21,962 bases of DNA. Origin: a virus. Location: positions 1 through 21,962 of IMG/VR virus record IMGVR_UViG_3300032731_000226; one strand, written 5' to 3'. Under the pieces are notes generated by a model. The model had not been told where the DNA came from and did no database searches. It saw nothing but the letters and a program-made list of their open reading frames with translations. Every line of letters begins with the position of its first letter. The stretch's first letter is position 1. The position numbers and the translations under genes are program-made. Positions 6,077 through 13,332 of the stretch are shown in pieces.

Positions 6077-6817
6077 ATGAAGAATAAAATAATATTAGGC
6101 GACTGTTTAAAAATTATGAAACAGATACCTGATAAGTCAGTTGATATGATTTTATGTGATTTACCTTACGGAACAACAGCTTGTAAGTGGGACACTATAA
6201 TACCTTTTGAACCTTTATGGAAAATATATAAAAGAATTATTAAAGATAACGGAGCGATAGTTTTAACTGCCTCACAACCTTTTACCAGTGCTTTAGTGAT
6301 GAGTAATATTAAGATGTTTAAGTATGAGTGGATTTGGGAAAAACAAAAAGCTAGTAATTTTATGTCAATGAAATATCAACCAGCTAAATATCACGAAAAT
6401 ATATTAGTTTTTTCAAAAGGCAAAACTATTTATAATCCGATTATGTGGGAAACAAAAAATATTGATAAAAGAAAAATTATAAATAATCCAATAAATAATA
6501 AAGAAAGTCATCTTGGTAAAATAGATAGAACACGAAATAAAGATAATGGAGAAAGATACCCTAAATCAATAATTAAAATAAATAAATCTATAAATAAAAA
6601 TTTACACCCCACCCAAAAACCAGTAGCCCTATTTGAATATCTTATAAAAACCTACACAAATGAAAATGATTTAGTTTTAGATAACTGTGCTGGAAGTGGC
6701 ACGACAGGTGTAGCTTGTATTAATCTTAAACGAAACTATATCTTAATAGAAAAAGATGAGAAGTATTACGAAATTATAAAAGATAGAATTAAAAACTTAC
6801 CACCTAAATTAATTTAG
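6077..6817 (+). CDS. DNA methyltransferase, beta class (N6-adenine or N4-cytosine)
   Basis: A 246-aa AdoMet-dependent amino-methyltransferase. The catalytic motif IV is DLPYG (residues 28-32) in the context LCDLPYGTTACKWD. The motif VIII-like KYHENILVFSKG lies at about 104-115, HPTQKP (motif X) at 177-182, and the AdoMet-binding motif I LDNCAGSGTT at 201-210, followed by YILIEKDEKY. Catalytic motif before AdoMet motif is the beta-class order. It would methylate an exocyclic amino group in a short DNA site. No restriction enzyme is nearby, so it is probably an orphan enzyme that shields phage DNA. Its TAG stop is the first codon of the right copy of the 28-nt repeat. Confidence 0.92.
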   Translation: MKNKIILGDCLKIMKQIPDKSVDMILCDLPYGTTACKWDTIIPFEPLWKIYKRIIKDNGAIVLTASQPFTSALVMSNIKMFKYEWIWEKQKASNFMSMKYQPAKYHENILVFSKGKTIYNPIMWETKNIDKRKIINNPINNKESHLGKIDRTRNKDNGERYPKSIIKINKSINKNLHPTQKPVALFEYLIKTYTNENDLVLDNCAGSGTTGVACINLKRNYILIEKDEKYYEIIKDRIKNLPPKLI

Positions 6818-6842
6818 AAAAGTTTAATAAATATAATTAAAG
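6815..6842 (+). repeat. 28-nt direct repeat, right copy
   Basis: This is identical to 5609-5636. Its first three bases supply the TAG stop of the methyltransferase, and its end supplies the leader of the 56-aa gene. At the left copy the same TAG is out of frame (TAT AGA). The repeat therefore carries a fossil of the end of the 70-aa gene, which suggests the block 5637-6842 arose by duplication or insertion joined at this sequence. Confidence 0.75.
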
Positions 6843-6846
6843 GATT

Positions 6847-7017
6847 ATGGAACAACAAGAAACAATAAATATACGTGATGAATTAAAACAAGACCTTATA
6901 GAAGCTGGAAAAGTAGTAAGTAAAATGGGAGATGATATTATGTTTAAGAAAAATTGGACTAAGAAAGAAAGAAGAGAAGTAGAACGTAAATTAAGTATTA
7001 TGGAATTAATGTCTTAA
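6847..7017 (+). CDS. Small charged hypothetical protein
   Basis: A 56-aa protein starting MEQQETINIRDELKQDL and ending KLSIMELMS, almost wholly alpha-helical and highly charged (KKNWTKKERREVERK). The AAAGGA ribosome binding site in the repeated leader lies 3-4 nt before the ATG. Two stops in a row (TAATAA) end it. It is the last gene before the intergenic control region. No family or function recognised. Confidence 0.5.
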   Translation: MEQQETINIRDELKQDLIEAGKVVSKMGDDIMFKKNWTKKERREVERKLSIMELMS

Positions 7018-7058
7018 TAAGGGCAATTTTTGTATTCATTTAAGTCAATGTTTATAGG

Positions 7059-7068
7059 TAAGCGCTTA
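7059..7068. promoter_or_regulatory. 10-bp palindrome, possible operator
   Basis: TAAGCGCTTA is a perfect palindrome with a GC core in an AT-rich gap. It lies 19 nt upstream of the -35-like hexamer. An almost identical AGGGCAATT pair (7020-7028 and 7076-7084) flanks it as direct repeats about 56 nt apart. An operator for a phage regulator is plausible by inference. Confidence 0.4.
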
Positions 7069-7086
7069 ACATTTCAGGGCAATTAG

Positions 7087-7114
7087 TTGCGTTGTTTTTT
7101 GTTTGCCTTATAAT
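7087..7114 (+). promoter_or_regulatory. Sigma70-like promoter for the structural genes
   Basis: A -35-like TTGCGT (7087-7092) is separated by 16 bp from a perfect -10 TATAAT (7109-7114). Transcription would start near 7121, giving an about 90-nt leader to the portal gene. Position at the head of the portal-to-tail series fits a late promoter. The 14-bp palindrome ATTAATATATTAAT (7113-7126) overlaps the -10 end and start site, where a repressor would block it. Confidence 0.55.
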
Positions 7115-7181
7115 TAATATATTAATGGCACGTGTACAATGCCAGTAATATCTAACAATTTAAACACCGCCGGCTTGCTTT

Positions 7182-7211
7182 AAGCAGTTTTTATAACTGC
7201 TTTTTATTTTT
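7182..7211 (+). terminator. Hairpin terminator running into the portal start codon
   Basis: AAGCAGTT (7182-7189) and its exact complement AACTGCTT (7195-7202) form an 8-bp stem with a 5-nt loop, followed by the T-rich run TTTATTTTT up to the portal ATG at 7212. It could end transcripts of the upstream gene block. Because it lies downstream of the putative promoter, it could also act as an attenuator for the structural operon. Confidence 0.65.
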
Positions 7212-9398
7212 ATGCCTATATTTAAAAAGAAATCTAAAGAAACAGAAGAAAAAAAAGAAGACAAAACAGATGACATTGAAAATGGCGTTGTATTGTTTAG
7301 TGATGAAAATGTTACTTTAAATAGTAAACTTGATAAACGTGATGAGGAAGGCGACCCGTTGTATAAAAAAATGAATGACCAGTGGGAAATTAACCGTCAA
7401 ATGGTTGAGAATACTGAAACTATTGAGATAGACGGCAAACAAAAAACTAGGATAACTAATAGCATATTCCCAAAGATTAGAACAATGGTTGGTCTTGAAA
7501 CTGATCAGATGACTAAGCCAGTAGTTCGTATGCCTTTATGGAAAACTGTTGAGGATGGAGAAATAGACCCAAAGAAACGTGACGAAATGTTAGAAAAGGC
7601 AGATGACTTTGAAACTTATTTTAGGCAAAAATGGCAAGATGACCAAGGGCAGACTATTTTAACAAAACTGTTCTTTCAAAAGCATTTTTATGATGATGGA
7701 TTCTTAATACCTAATTGGAATTTTGATGAAGATGACTTTGAATTTATAAACATAAGGACAAAAGATGTAAAGATTGACCCAAATTGTACAACAATAAAAG
7801 ACGCTGAATGGGTTAAATTGATACAATTTTTCAATAAATCAAAGGCTATTGATAGGTTTGGAGCAGATAACGCCGAGAAAATTAAATACGGTGCTTATGA
7901 TATTAATGAGTCTAGCAGTGAATATGGCAAAGACAAGTCAATGGATAATGACGGTGATAAGCTAAGAAAATCAACAGTTAAGGTTGAAACTTGGCTGTTT
8001 GACGGCTTTATTATCTACAGAGCCGAAGGTAAAGAAGGAAAAAAAAGTAAAATCATTTTAAATAAATTAGTTAATCCTTACTATGATTTTGATAGCGAGG
8101 GTGAACAATATCGTAAGTTTATTGAAGGCAAGGCTGATAAAAAAGGTCAACTCGCTAAGTTTGCCGAGGCTAAGGATAAAGAAACCGGAGAATTTAATGA
8201 TGATAAAGTTAATGAAATTTATGATGGCATAAAAGAAGGCGAGGTAGAAGGCGAGGAACTTGATGATACATTTAAGTCGGTAAAAAACTATTTTAAATAT
8301 CCACGCAAAGCTATTATCCATTTCCCAGCATATAGTACCGGCGATAGCTTATATAGTTTTCCAAACTTTAAACAGGGCATACCACTGGCTGACAGCATTG
8401 AAATAACAAAGCAAAGGTTTAAAAGATATGAGGAACACGCATCCGAGCCAACAACATATTATAACTCAGGCAATATTACTGCTGATGAGGCTAAGAAATT
8501 TCAAAGGCGCAGAGCTGGTGAAACAGTTGGTATACCTTTAGAAGGTGATGAAAGTTTAAGGGATAATGTTTTATGGGATAATGGAAAAGAAATGCCGGTG
8601 TCAGTGTTTAACAATATGGCTGATAACGAAAATAAACTTGATGATATATTCGGCAATAATGATATTTCAAGGGGCGTAAGCGACCCAGCTAATAAGACCA
8701 AAGGTGGGATTGAAGCGGTACAACGCGCGGATCAGACGCCTATAAGACTACTTACTAGAAATGACGAGGACGCTATGCAGGAAGTCTTTGAATGGATGAT
8801 GCAGTTTATTGCTCTATTTTATCCAGAACCAAATCATTTTATTGAACGTAATGATGATGAACTTGGCAAATATCAAACACCAATTACTAGCGAGGATGTT
8901 ATAGAAGGAATCAAAGTTTTAGTTAAGACTGGAAGCACAATGCCGGTTAATAAAGAAGCACAGCGTGAAGAGTTAAGAGTTGACGCGGCCAGAGGCATTA
9001 TCGCTCCGGAAACTTACTTTGAAAACCTTGACGAGATTGATGACCCTAAGAAACACGCTTATCGTTTAGCTAACTGGAAACAGGGTTTTGTATCAGACGC
9101 GCCGGTCAATAGCGCACCAACTGAAGGCGGTGAACAGGAAGATTTAGGGCAAGAGGGCGACCCTAATGTACGGATGGCAATGGAAGAAAATGTACAAATG
9201 GAAACTGGACTTAATGTTGATATAAAAAAGGGCGAAGATAGTAAAATTCACTATGACTTACATTTAAGGGGCATTCAAAAAGTAGAGGCAATGCCAGAGG
9301 GCAAGGAAAAAGAAACAGCTAAGGCCGCCTTTGTAGAGCATTTAACTGAAACCAAGGAAGCTCTAGCCCAATTAGGTATTAACGTAGATCAATTATAA
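7212..9398 (+). CDS. Portal protein
   Basis: A 728-aa protein. Portals form a dodecameric ring at one capsid vertex through which DNA enters and leaves. The Lys/Glu-rich N-terminus is followed by NSIFPKIRTMVGLETDQM (about 83-100) and the stem/wing region DVKIDPNCTTIKDAEWVKL (about 185-203). Later come LADSIEITKQRFKRYEEHA and DISRGVSDPANKTKGGIEAVQ, the usual helical and crown segments. A Lys/Glu-rich insert at about 295-355 makes it longer than many portals. The acidic C-terminus contains GGEQEDLGQEGDPNVRM. It follows the promoter-terminator region; no Shine-Dalgarno site is possible in the T-run just before the ATG. Confidence rests on overall pattern and place before scaffold and capsid genes. 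Confidence 0.85.
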   Translation: MPIFKKKSKETEEKKEDKTDDIENGVVLFSDENVTLNSKLDKRDEEGDPLYKKMNDQWEINRQMVENTETIEIDGKQKTRITNSIFPKIRTMVGLETDQMTKPVVRMPLWKTVEDGEIDPKKRDEMLEKADDFETYFRQKWQDDQGQTILTKLFFQKHFYDDGFLIPNWNFDEDDFEFINIRTKDVKIDPNCTTIKDAEWVKLIQFFNKSKAIDRFGADNAEKIKYGAYDINESSSEYGKDKSMDNDGDKLRKSTVKVETWLFDGFIIYRAEGKEGKKSKIILNKLVNPYYDFDSEGEQYRKFIEGKADKKGQLAKFAEAKDKETGEFNDDKVNEIYDGIKEGEVEGEELDDTFKSVKNYFKYPRKAIIHFPAYSTGDSLYSFPNFKQGIPLADSIEITKQRFKRYEEHASEPTTYYNSGNITADEAKKFQRRRAGETVGIPLEGDESLRDNVLWDNGKEMPVSVFNNMADNENKLDDIFGNNDISRGVSDPANKTKGGIEAVQRADQTPIRLLTRNDEDAMQEVFEWMMQFIALFYPEPNHFIERNDDELGKYQTPITSEDVIEGIKVLVKTGSTMPVNKEAQREELRVDAARGIIAPETYFENLDEIDDPKKHAYRLANWKQGFVSDAPVNSAPTEGGEQEDLGQEGDPNVRMAMEENVQMETGLNVDIKKGEDSKIHYDLHLRGIQKVEAMPEGKEKETAKAAFVEHLTETKEALAQLGINVDQL

Positions 9399-9481
9399 TT
9401 AAATATAAATCGCTCCACTAGAGTTAGAAGTAGTTTAAAATCTGCTCACTATCAATAGTAAGTGATGAAAGGAACTTTAAA

Positions 9482-10399
9482 ATGGACAAGTCAAATGACA
9501 CAACTCCCAAAGACGGGGATGATGTAGTAGAAGAAGAATTGGATTTATCAGAAGAGGATTTACATTCTGATGAAAAAGATGATGAGAAAGACGATGAAAA
9601 AAAACCCGACGGCGAAGATGAGGAAGATGACAACGATGATGATGCTGACGCTTTAGAAGAAGTTTTGGAAAAATCGGTTGATGATTTAACCGACGAAGAC
9701 AAAGCTCTCATAAAAAAGCACGGCGAACATTTATCCGATGCTAATAAGGATAAATTTAAAACCATTATCGGTGGGGATACTGAAGAGTATTCCAAGGAGC
9801 GTTTTGATGGTTTAATGTCAACAATGAATAAGAATAAAGACGAGTTTAATAAAAAACTTGAGGAAATGTCTGAAACTCATAAAAAGGAAATTGAGGCATT
9901 AAAACAACCCGACGACACTAAACTCACAGATGAGGAAAAACAAGCTAAATCAGAAAAAGAGGCAGGCAAGGAGTTTGTAGAAAAAGTTATGAAAGATGAC
10001 CCTGTTTATAAAAGGATGGCAAAGGAGCAAAAAACAGAAGAAAATCTACAAGCTACTATAAAAGAATCTTCAGAGCATTTTTCAGAGCTTGATAAAATTA
10101 GTAATCAAGACTTTAAAGACGGCAAGGTTCAAAAGAAATATTATGATTTAGCCAGTGAATACACTAAGGAGTTAGGTATCTTTGTAAATGTTTTGGCGGC
10201 GTATAAGCTAGAGCAACAGCGTGATAAGGTTACTAGCGATACAAAGCATAAGATTAACAAAGATATTAAGCGTAAAAAAGACGCTGACTTAAAGCCAAAG
10301 CAAAAAGGCGGAGGCGGTAAAGCTCCTAAGGAATTTGACCCATCTACTGGAACTGCAGATGAACTGTGGGATAGTGTTGAAGAAGATTTAGCATCTTAA
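9482..10399 (+). CDS. Scaffold-like head protein
   Basis: A 305-aa, very acidic and charged protein located exactly between portal and capsid, where scaffolding genes lie. Residues about 10-70 are an Asp/Glu run. The middle is helical and coiled-coil-like (KNKDEFNKKLEEMSETHKKEIEALK). The C-terminus has basic DIKRKKDADLKPKQKGGGGK and a short acidic end (TADELWDSVEEDL), a layout common for scaffold proteins with a capsid-binding tail. It would guide assembly of the procapsid and then leave. AAAGGA lies 9 nt before the ATG. The 83-nt gap upstream holds a small ACTATcaATAGT inverted repeat and nothing else notable. Confidence 0.7.
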   Translation: MDKSNDTTPKDGDDVVEEELDLSEEDLHSDEKDDEKDDEKKPDGEDEEDDNDDDADALEEVLEKSVDDLTDEDKALIKKHGEHLSDANKDKFKTIIGGDTEEYSKERFDGLMSTMNKNKDEFNKKLEEMSETHKKEIEALKQPDDTKLTDEEKQAKSEKEAGKEFVEKVMKDDPVYKRMAKEQKTEENLQATIKESSEHFSELDKISNQDFKDGKVQKKYYDLASEYTKELGIFVNVLAAYKLEQQRDKVTSDTKHKINKDIKRKKDADLKPKQKGGGGKAPKEFDPSTGTADELWDSVEEDLAS

Positions 10400-10417
10400 T
10401 TATTAACCAGAAATATT

Positions 10418-11395
10418 ATGGCCGTAACCGATTGGGGTAGGCTAACATCAATTACTAGAACAAAAGTTATGCCTTTCGTGGTTAATCAAGTTTCAGAAGA
10501 TTATCCATTGTTAAAAAGATTTTTAACCAAAGGCGAGAAAAAATCCGGTGGTTCTAGGATTGAACAACCTATCACTTATAAATATAAAACTCAAGGCGGA
10601 TGGTATTCCGGAATTGAAGTTTTAAACACAGCACTTGAAAATACCAGAACTCGTGCTTATTGGGATTGGAAACAATTATACGAACCATTGGTTTTTGATA
10701 ATATGGAAATATTTAAAAACTCCGGTGGTGAAGATATAAAAATTGTTGACCTTATGAAACAGGAAGCGCAAGAAGTTAGAGAGTCTTTACGCAATAACTT
10801 CGCAACATCTCTTTATTCTGATGGTACTGGTGATGATAATAAAGAGCTTACAGGTCTTGACGCTGCCATTGATGACGGTACAAACGTCACAATTTATGGT
10901 GGCATTACTATTGGAAATTATAGTTGGTGGGCTGCACAGTACACAGCAGTTAGTGCTGCTATCAGTTGGGCTGCCGTAGCTACAATGTACGATAGTTGTG
11001 CATCCGGTACAGATGCTCCAAGCATTGGTGTTACCACTCCAGCTATTTGGACTGATTTTGAAGCATTGCTAGAGCCGAATGTCAGATACAATTTTCAAGC
11101 CAATGGTTATCCTAAATTTGACGGTGGCATCCAAGATGCAGTCTTATTCAGGGGAATGAAAATCATTAGTGATGAATATTGCACAAGTGGTGAAATGAAT
11201 TTTATTAACGATCGTTATATGAAATTTGTTATTGCCTCTAAGCATCCGAAATATGCTACTGACGCAAACGGTTTTACCACTACTGATTTGAAAGAACCTT
11301 CTGATCAAGATGGTCAAGTTGGTTTCTTACTATGGTGGGGAAATCTTACTAACTCCAGACCTAATAGGAATGGGAGATTAGTATCTATCAGCTAA
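10418..11395 (+). CDS. Major capsid protein (HK97-fold type)
   Basis: A 325-aa protein following the scaffold-like gene. It has the features of HK97-type capsid proteins in this kind of phage: a helical N-arm (MAVTDWGRLTSITRTKVMPF), a strand-rich region ITYKYKTQGGWYSGIEVLN (about 52-70), the spine-helix region VDLMKQEAQEVRESLRNNFA (about 111-130), and DGTGDDNKELTGLDAAIDDG just after it. A C-terminal region follows with RGMKIISDEYC and LLWWGNLTNSRPNRNGR. Many copies would form the icosahedral shell. The leader TTAACCAGAAATATT resembles those of the two paralogous genes downstream. The GroES-like protein upstream may aid its folding. Confidence 0.85.
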   Translation: MAVTDWGRLTSITRTKVMPFVVNQVSEDYPLLKRFLTKGEKKSGGSRIEQPITYKYKTQGGWYSGIEVLNTALENTRTRAYWDWKQLYEPLVFDNMEIFKNSGGEDIKIVDLMKQEAQEVRESLRNNFATSLYSDGTGDDNKELTGLDAAIDDGTNVTIYGGITIGNYSWWAAQYTAVSAAISWAAVATMYDSCASGTDAPSIGVTTPAIWTDFEALLEPNVRYNFQANGYPKFDGGIQDAVLFRGMKIISDEYCTSGEMNFINDRYMKFVIASKHPKYATDANGFTTTDLKEPSDQDGQVGFLLWWGNLTNSRPNRNGRLVSIS

Positions 11396-11405
11396 CCAAA
11401 CTTCT

Positions 11406-12194
11406 ATGAATAAATTAAAAAACTACGCAGGCCTTTTCATAGTTAGTTTATTGGTTGTGGCAGTAATCGTTATAGGTTGTAACGGTTTTACAGCTAAAGC
11501 TGATACTGACGCTGATAGGCTTGATGAGATAATGACAAGTTATCTCCAAATTCAATCTAAAAAATTGGATTTAGAAATTAAGAAATTAGACGTTGTAAGT
11601 AATTCTGTTAGCGAAGTAAATGTAGTTGATGAAAATTTTGGAGCAGTCACTCCTTATATTGAAAACTACTTTGATAATATTAACCGTAATGGTAAATATT
11701 ATAGTGCTTTACCGATTGAGCTTACCGGAACAGCCGGAACTTTAAGCGTAGGTGGTACTTTGACCGTGACTGGTGCTACTACTATTACTGGCGCGATTGG
11801 TGCTGGTGTAGTCGTAACTGATACATTTACCCAAGGCGGTGGAGTAACAGCAACATCTACTAACGGTTCAGCTGGTACATTCCTAGCTACTGCATTTGAT
11901 ACTGAAAATATTATTAGGATTACGGCTAATTTAGCTGCTCCTACTTTTACTTTTACAGCTAGTTCATCTCTAACTTCTTTTATTCCTACTACTGGCGACC
12001 ACAGAATGTTAAGAGTTGAAAATGTTTCTGCAGTAACAAGCACAACTATCGCATTTGGTACTGGTGTTACAGGATTTAATGCATCTACTACAAGTTCATT
12101 TGTAATCGCACCTAGTGAAAACGCTATCCTTCATTTCTGGAGAGTAGCAACAGGTGGCGATATTGAAGTAGATATGATTGGTACACATCAATAA
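11406..12194 (+). CDS. Exported Thr-rich protein with lipobox-like signal
   Basis: A 262-aa protein 10 nt after the capsid gene. The N-terminus is a signal sequence: basic MNKLKNY, a hydrophobic core FIVSLLVVAVIVIG (about 11-24), and VIGC with Cys25, which fits a lipobox. A helical region follows (RLDEIMTSYLQIQSKKLDLEIKKL), then a strand-rich Gly/Thr/Ser body (LSVGGTLTVTGATTITG) and a compact C-terminal domain ending in EVDMIGTHQ. If processed as a lipoprotein it would be anchored to the outer face of a membrane, odd for a gene embedded among capsid genes. The Thr/Ser-rich strands resemble surface proteins of Parcubacteria and phage fibres. Role unknown: capsid decoration, host-surface protein or receptor masking are options. 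Confidence 0.65.
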   Translation: MNKLKNYAGLFIVSLLVVAVIVIGCNGFTAKADTDADRLDEIMTSYLQIQSKKLDLEIKKLDVVSNSVSEVNVVDENFGAVTPYIENYFDNINRNGKYYSALPIELTGTAGTLSVGGTLTVTGATTITGAIGAGVVVTDTFTQGGGVTATSTNGSAGTFLATAFDTENIIRITANLAAPTFTFTASSSLTSFIPTTGDHRMLRVENVSAVTSTTIAFGTGVTGFNASTTSSFVIAPSENAILHFWRVATGGDIEVDMIGTHQ

Positions 12195-12232
12195 AGTTAA
12201 TTTCTTATTAATCAATTTTAACCCACAATATT

Positions 12233-12709
12233 ATGTCCAAAGGTGGAACAATGTCAAACGACATTTCAACTCTTGGTGGAATAGCGGGCGCAATAAAGAC
12301 AGACGGCAATCGTGAATTTATTTATTGCTACGTAGCCGCCGCCGCCGCACAGGGTGCGCCACTCGTATTGACTTACGATGGTGATGAGGCTACTAACCCT
12401 AAAACTGCCGCACCGGCAACATTAGCTGTTTATCAGTTAATCGTATTCCCACTTGCCCTTCAAGGTAGTACTGCCGGATTTGCTTGGTGTCAATATAGAG
12501 GCGACGCCGAGGTTTTAGTTACTGGTGCAACCGACGTTGCCAAAGATGACTTCTTAGAAGTCACTAATACTGAAACAGCGTTGGAAAAAGACGCTACTAC
12601 AGTATCAGTAAATTCAGTAGCTATTGCCCAAGAAGCATACACTGACGCTGCCGATTTATTAACAAATGTTTATTTGTTAGGTAATAGAGTTATTATAGCT
12701 GCCAGTTAA
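12233..12709 (+). CDS. Small head protein, paralog A (decoration-like)
   Basis: A 158-aa protein, paralogous to its downstream neighbour. Shared segments include NDISTLGG, AGAIKTDGNRE, LTYDGDEATNPKTAAP and STAGFAWCQY. The predicted strand-rich compact fold, small size and place after the capsid gene suggest a capsid decoration or cement protein, by inference. Both copies contain conserved Cys residues (YCY and WCQY). An internal ATG at 12251 lies behind AAAGGTGG, but the paralog has ATC there and must start at MSKGGT, so I keep the first ATG. There is no signal peptide. Confidence 0.68.
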   Translation: MSKGGTMSNDISTLGGIAGAIKTDGNREFIYCYVAAAAAQGAPLVLTYDGDEATNPKTAAPATLAVYQLIVFPLALQGSTAGFAWCQYRGDAEVLVTGATDVAKDDFLEVTNTETALEKDATTVSVNSVAIAQEAYTDAADLLTNVYLLGNRVIIAAS

Positions 12710-12737
12710 ATTCTATTTATTATTAACCCATAATTAT

Positions 12738-13226
12738 ATGTCTAAAGGTGGAACAATCCAAAACGACATTTCAACTCTTGGTGGGGTAGCTGGTGCTATT
12801 AAAACTGACGGTAATCGTGAATACATATATTGCTATGTTACTGCCAGTGCTGCAAGAGGTAAGCCGTATGTCTTGACGTATGACGGGGATGAAGCAACTA
12901 ATCCAAAAACTGCTGCTCCATCAACATCTGCTGTTTATCAGCAAATTGTTTTCCCAGTTAAGGCTCAAAGCTCTACCGCGGGCTTTGCTTGGTGCCAGTA
13001 TAAAGGAGATGCTTATGTTTTAGTTGATGGCTCAACTTCCGTAGCTAAAGATGACAATTTAGAAGTTATCACTGCTGGCGTGGCTCTAATTGTTGACGGA
13101 ACTTCTGGTGCTACTACCAAAACTATTAGATCATTAGGTATCGCTCAAGAGGCTCAAGCAACTGCTGCCGCTACACTAACCTATGTTTATCTTTTCGGTG
13201 AAAAAGTAAATGTTGGTGGTTCTTAA
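12738..13226 (+). CDS. Small head protein, paralog B (decoration-like)
   Basis: A 162-aa protein starting MSKGGTIQNDISTLGG, paralogous over its whole length to the gene 28 nt upstream. It differs mainly in the loop TAGVALIVDGTSGATTKTIRS, which is longer here. Both genes have the same type of leader (TTAACCCA, then AT-rich to ATG). Tandem duplication followed by divergence would allow two different subunits on the capsid surface or at different vertices. Function as decoration protein is inferred. A hairpin lies just after its stop. Confidence 0.68.
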   Translation: MSKGGTIQNDISTLGGVAGAIKTDGNREYIYCYVTASAARGKPYVLTYDGDEATNPKTAAPSTSAVYQQIVFPVKAQSSTAGFAWCQYKGDAYVLVDGSTSVAKDDNLEVITAGVALIVDGTSGATTKTIRSLGIAQEAQATAAATLTYVYLFGEKVNVGGS

Positions 13227-13246
13227 ACCGTATTGTTGATTTTTAA

Positions 13247-13271
13247 AGCCTCTGACAAAATGTCGGGGGCT
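13247..13271 (+). terminator. Strong hairpin after the capsid genes, terminator-like
   Basis: AGCCTCTGACA (13247-13257) pairs fully with TGTCGGGGGCT (13261-13271), counting two G-U pairs, around an AAA loop: an 11-bp stem. No T-run follows on the + strand, so termination may be weak. It could instead stabilise the 3' end of the abundant capsid and decoration messages. A second small hairpin, CCGCA-CAT-TGCGG, lies at 13298-13310. Confidence 0.45.
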
Positions 13272-13332
13272 GGATAAAATTAATTAATCGTTGCTCACCG
13301 CACATTGCGGAAGTAACAGAAAGGTAAAAAAT

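Noticed and set aside
7182-7202. Hairpin considered as an attachment-site core
   Set aside because: There is no integrase, tRNA fragment or matching direct repeat; the following T-run marks it as a terminator.
9424-9795. Serine-rich minus-strand open frame opposite the scaffold-like gene
   Set aside because: It is the antisense shadow of the Asp/Glu-rich coding run (GAT/GAA codons read as TCA/TTC/TCT on the other strand); there is no ribosome site or neighbour on that strand.
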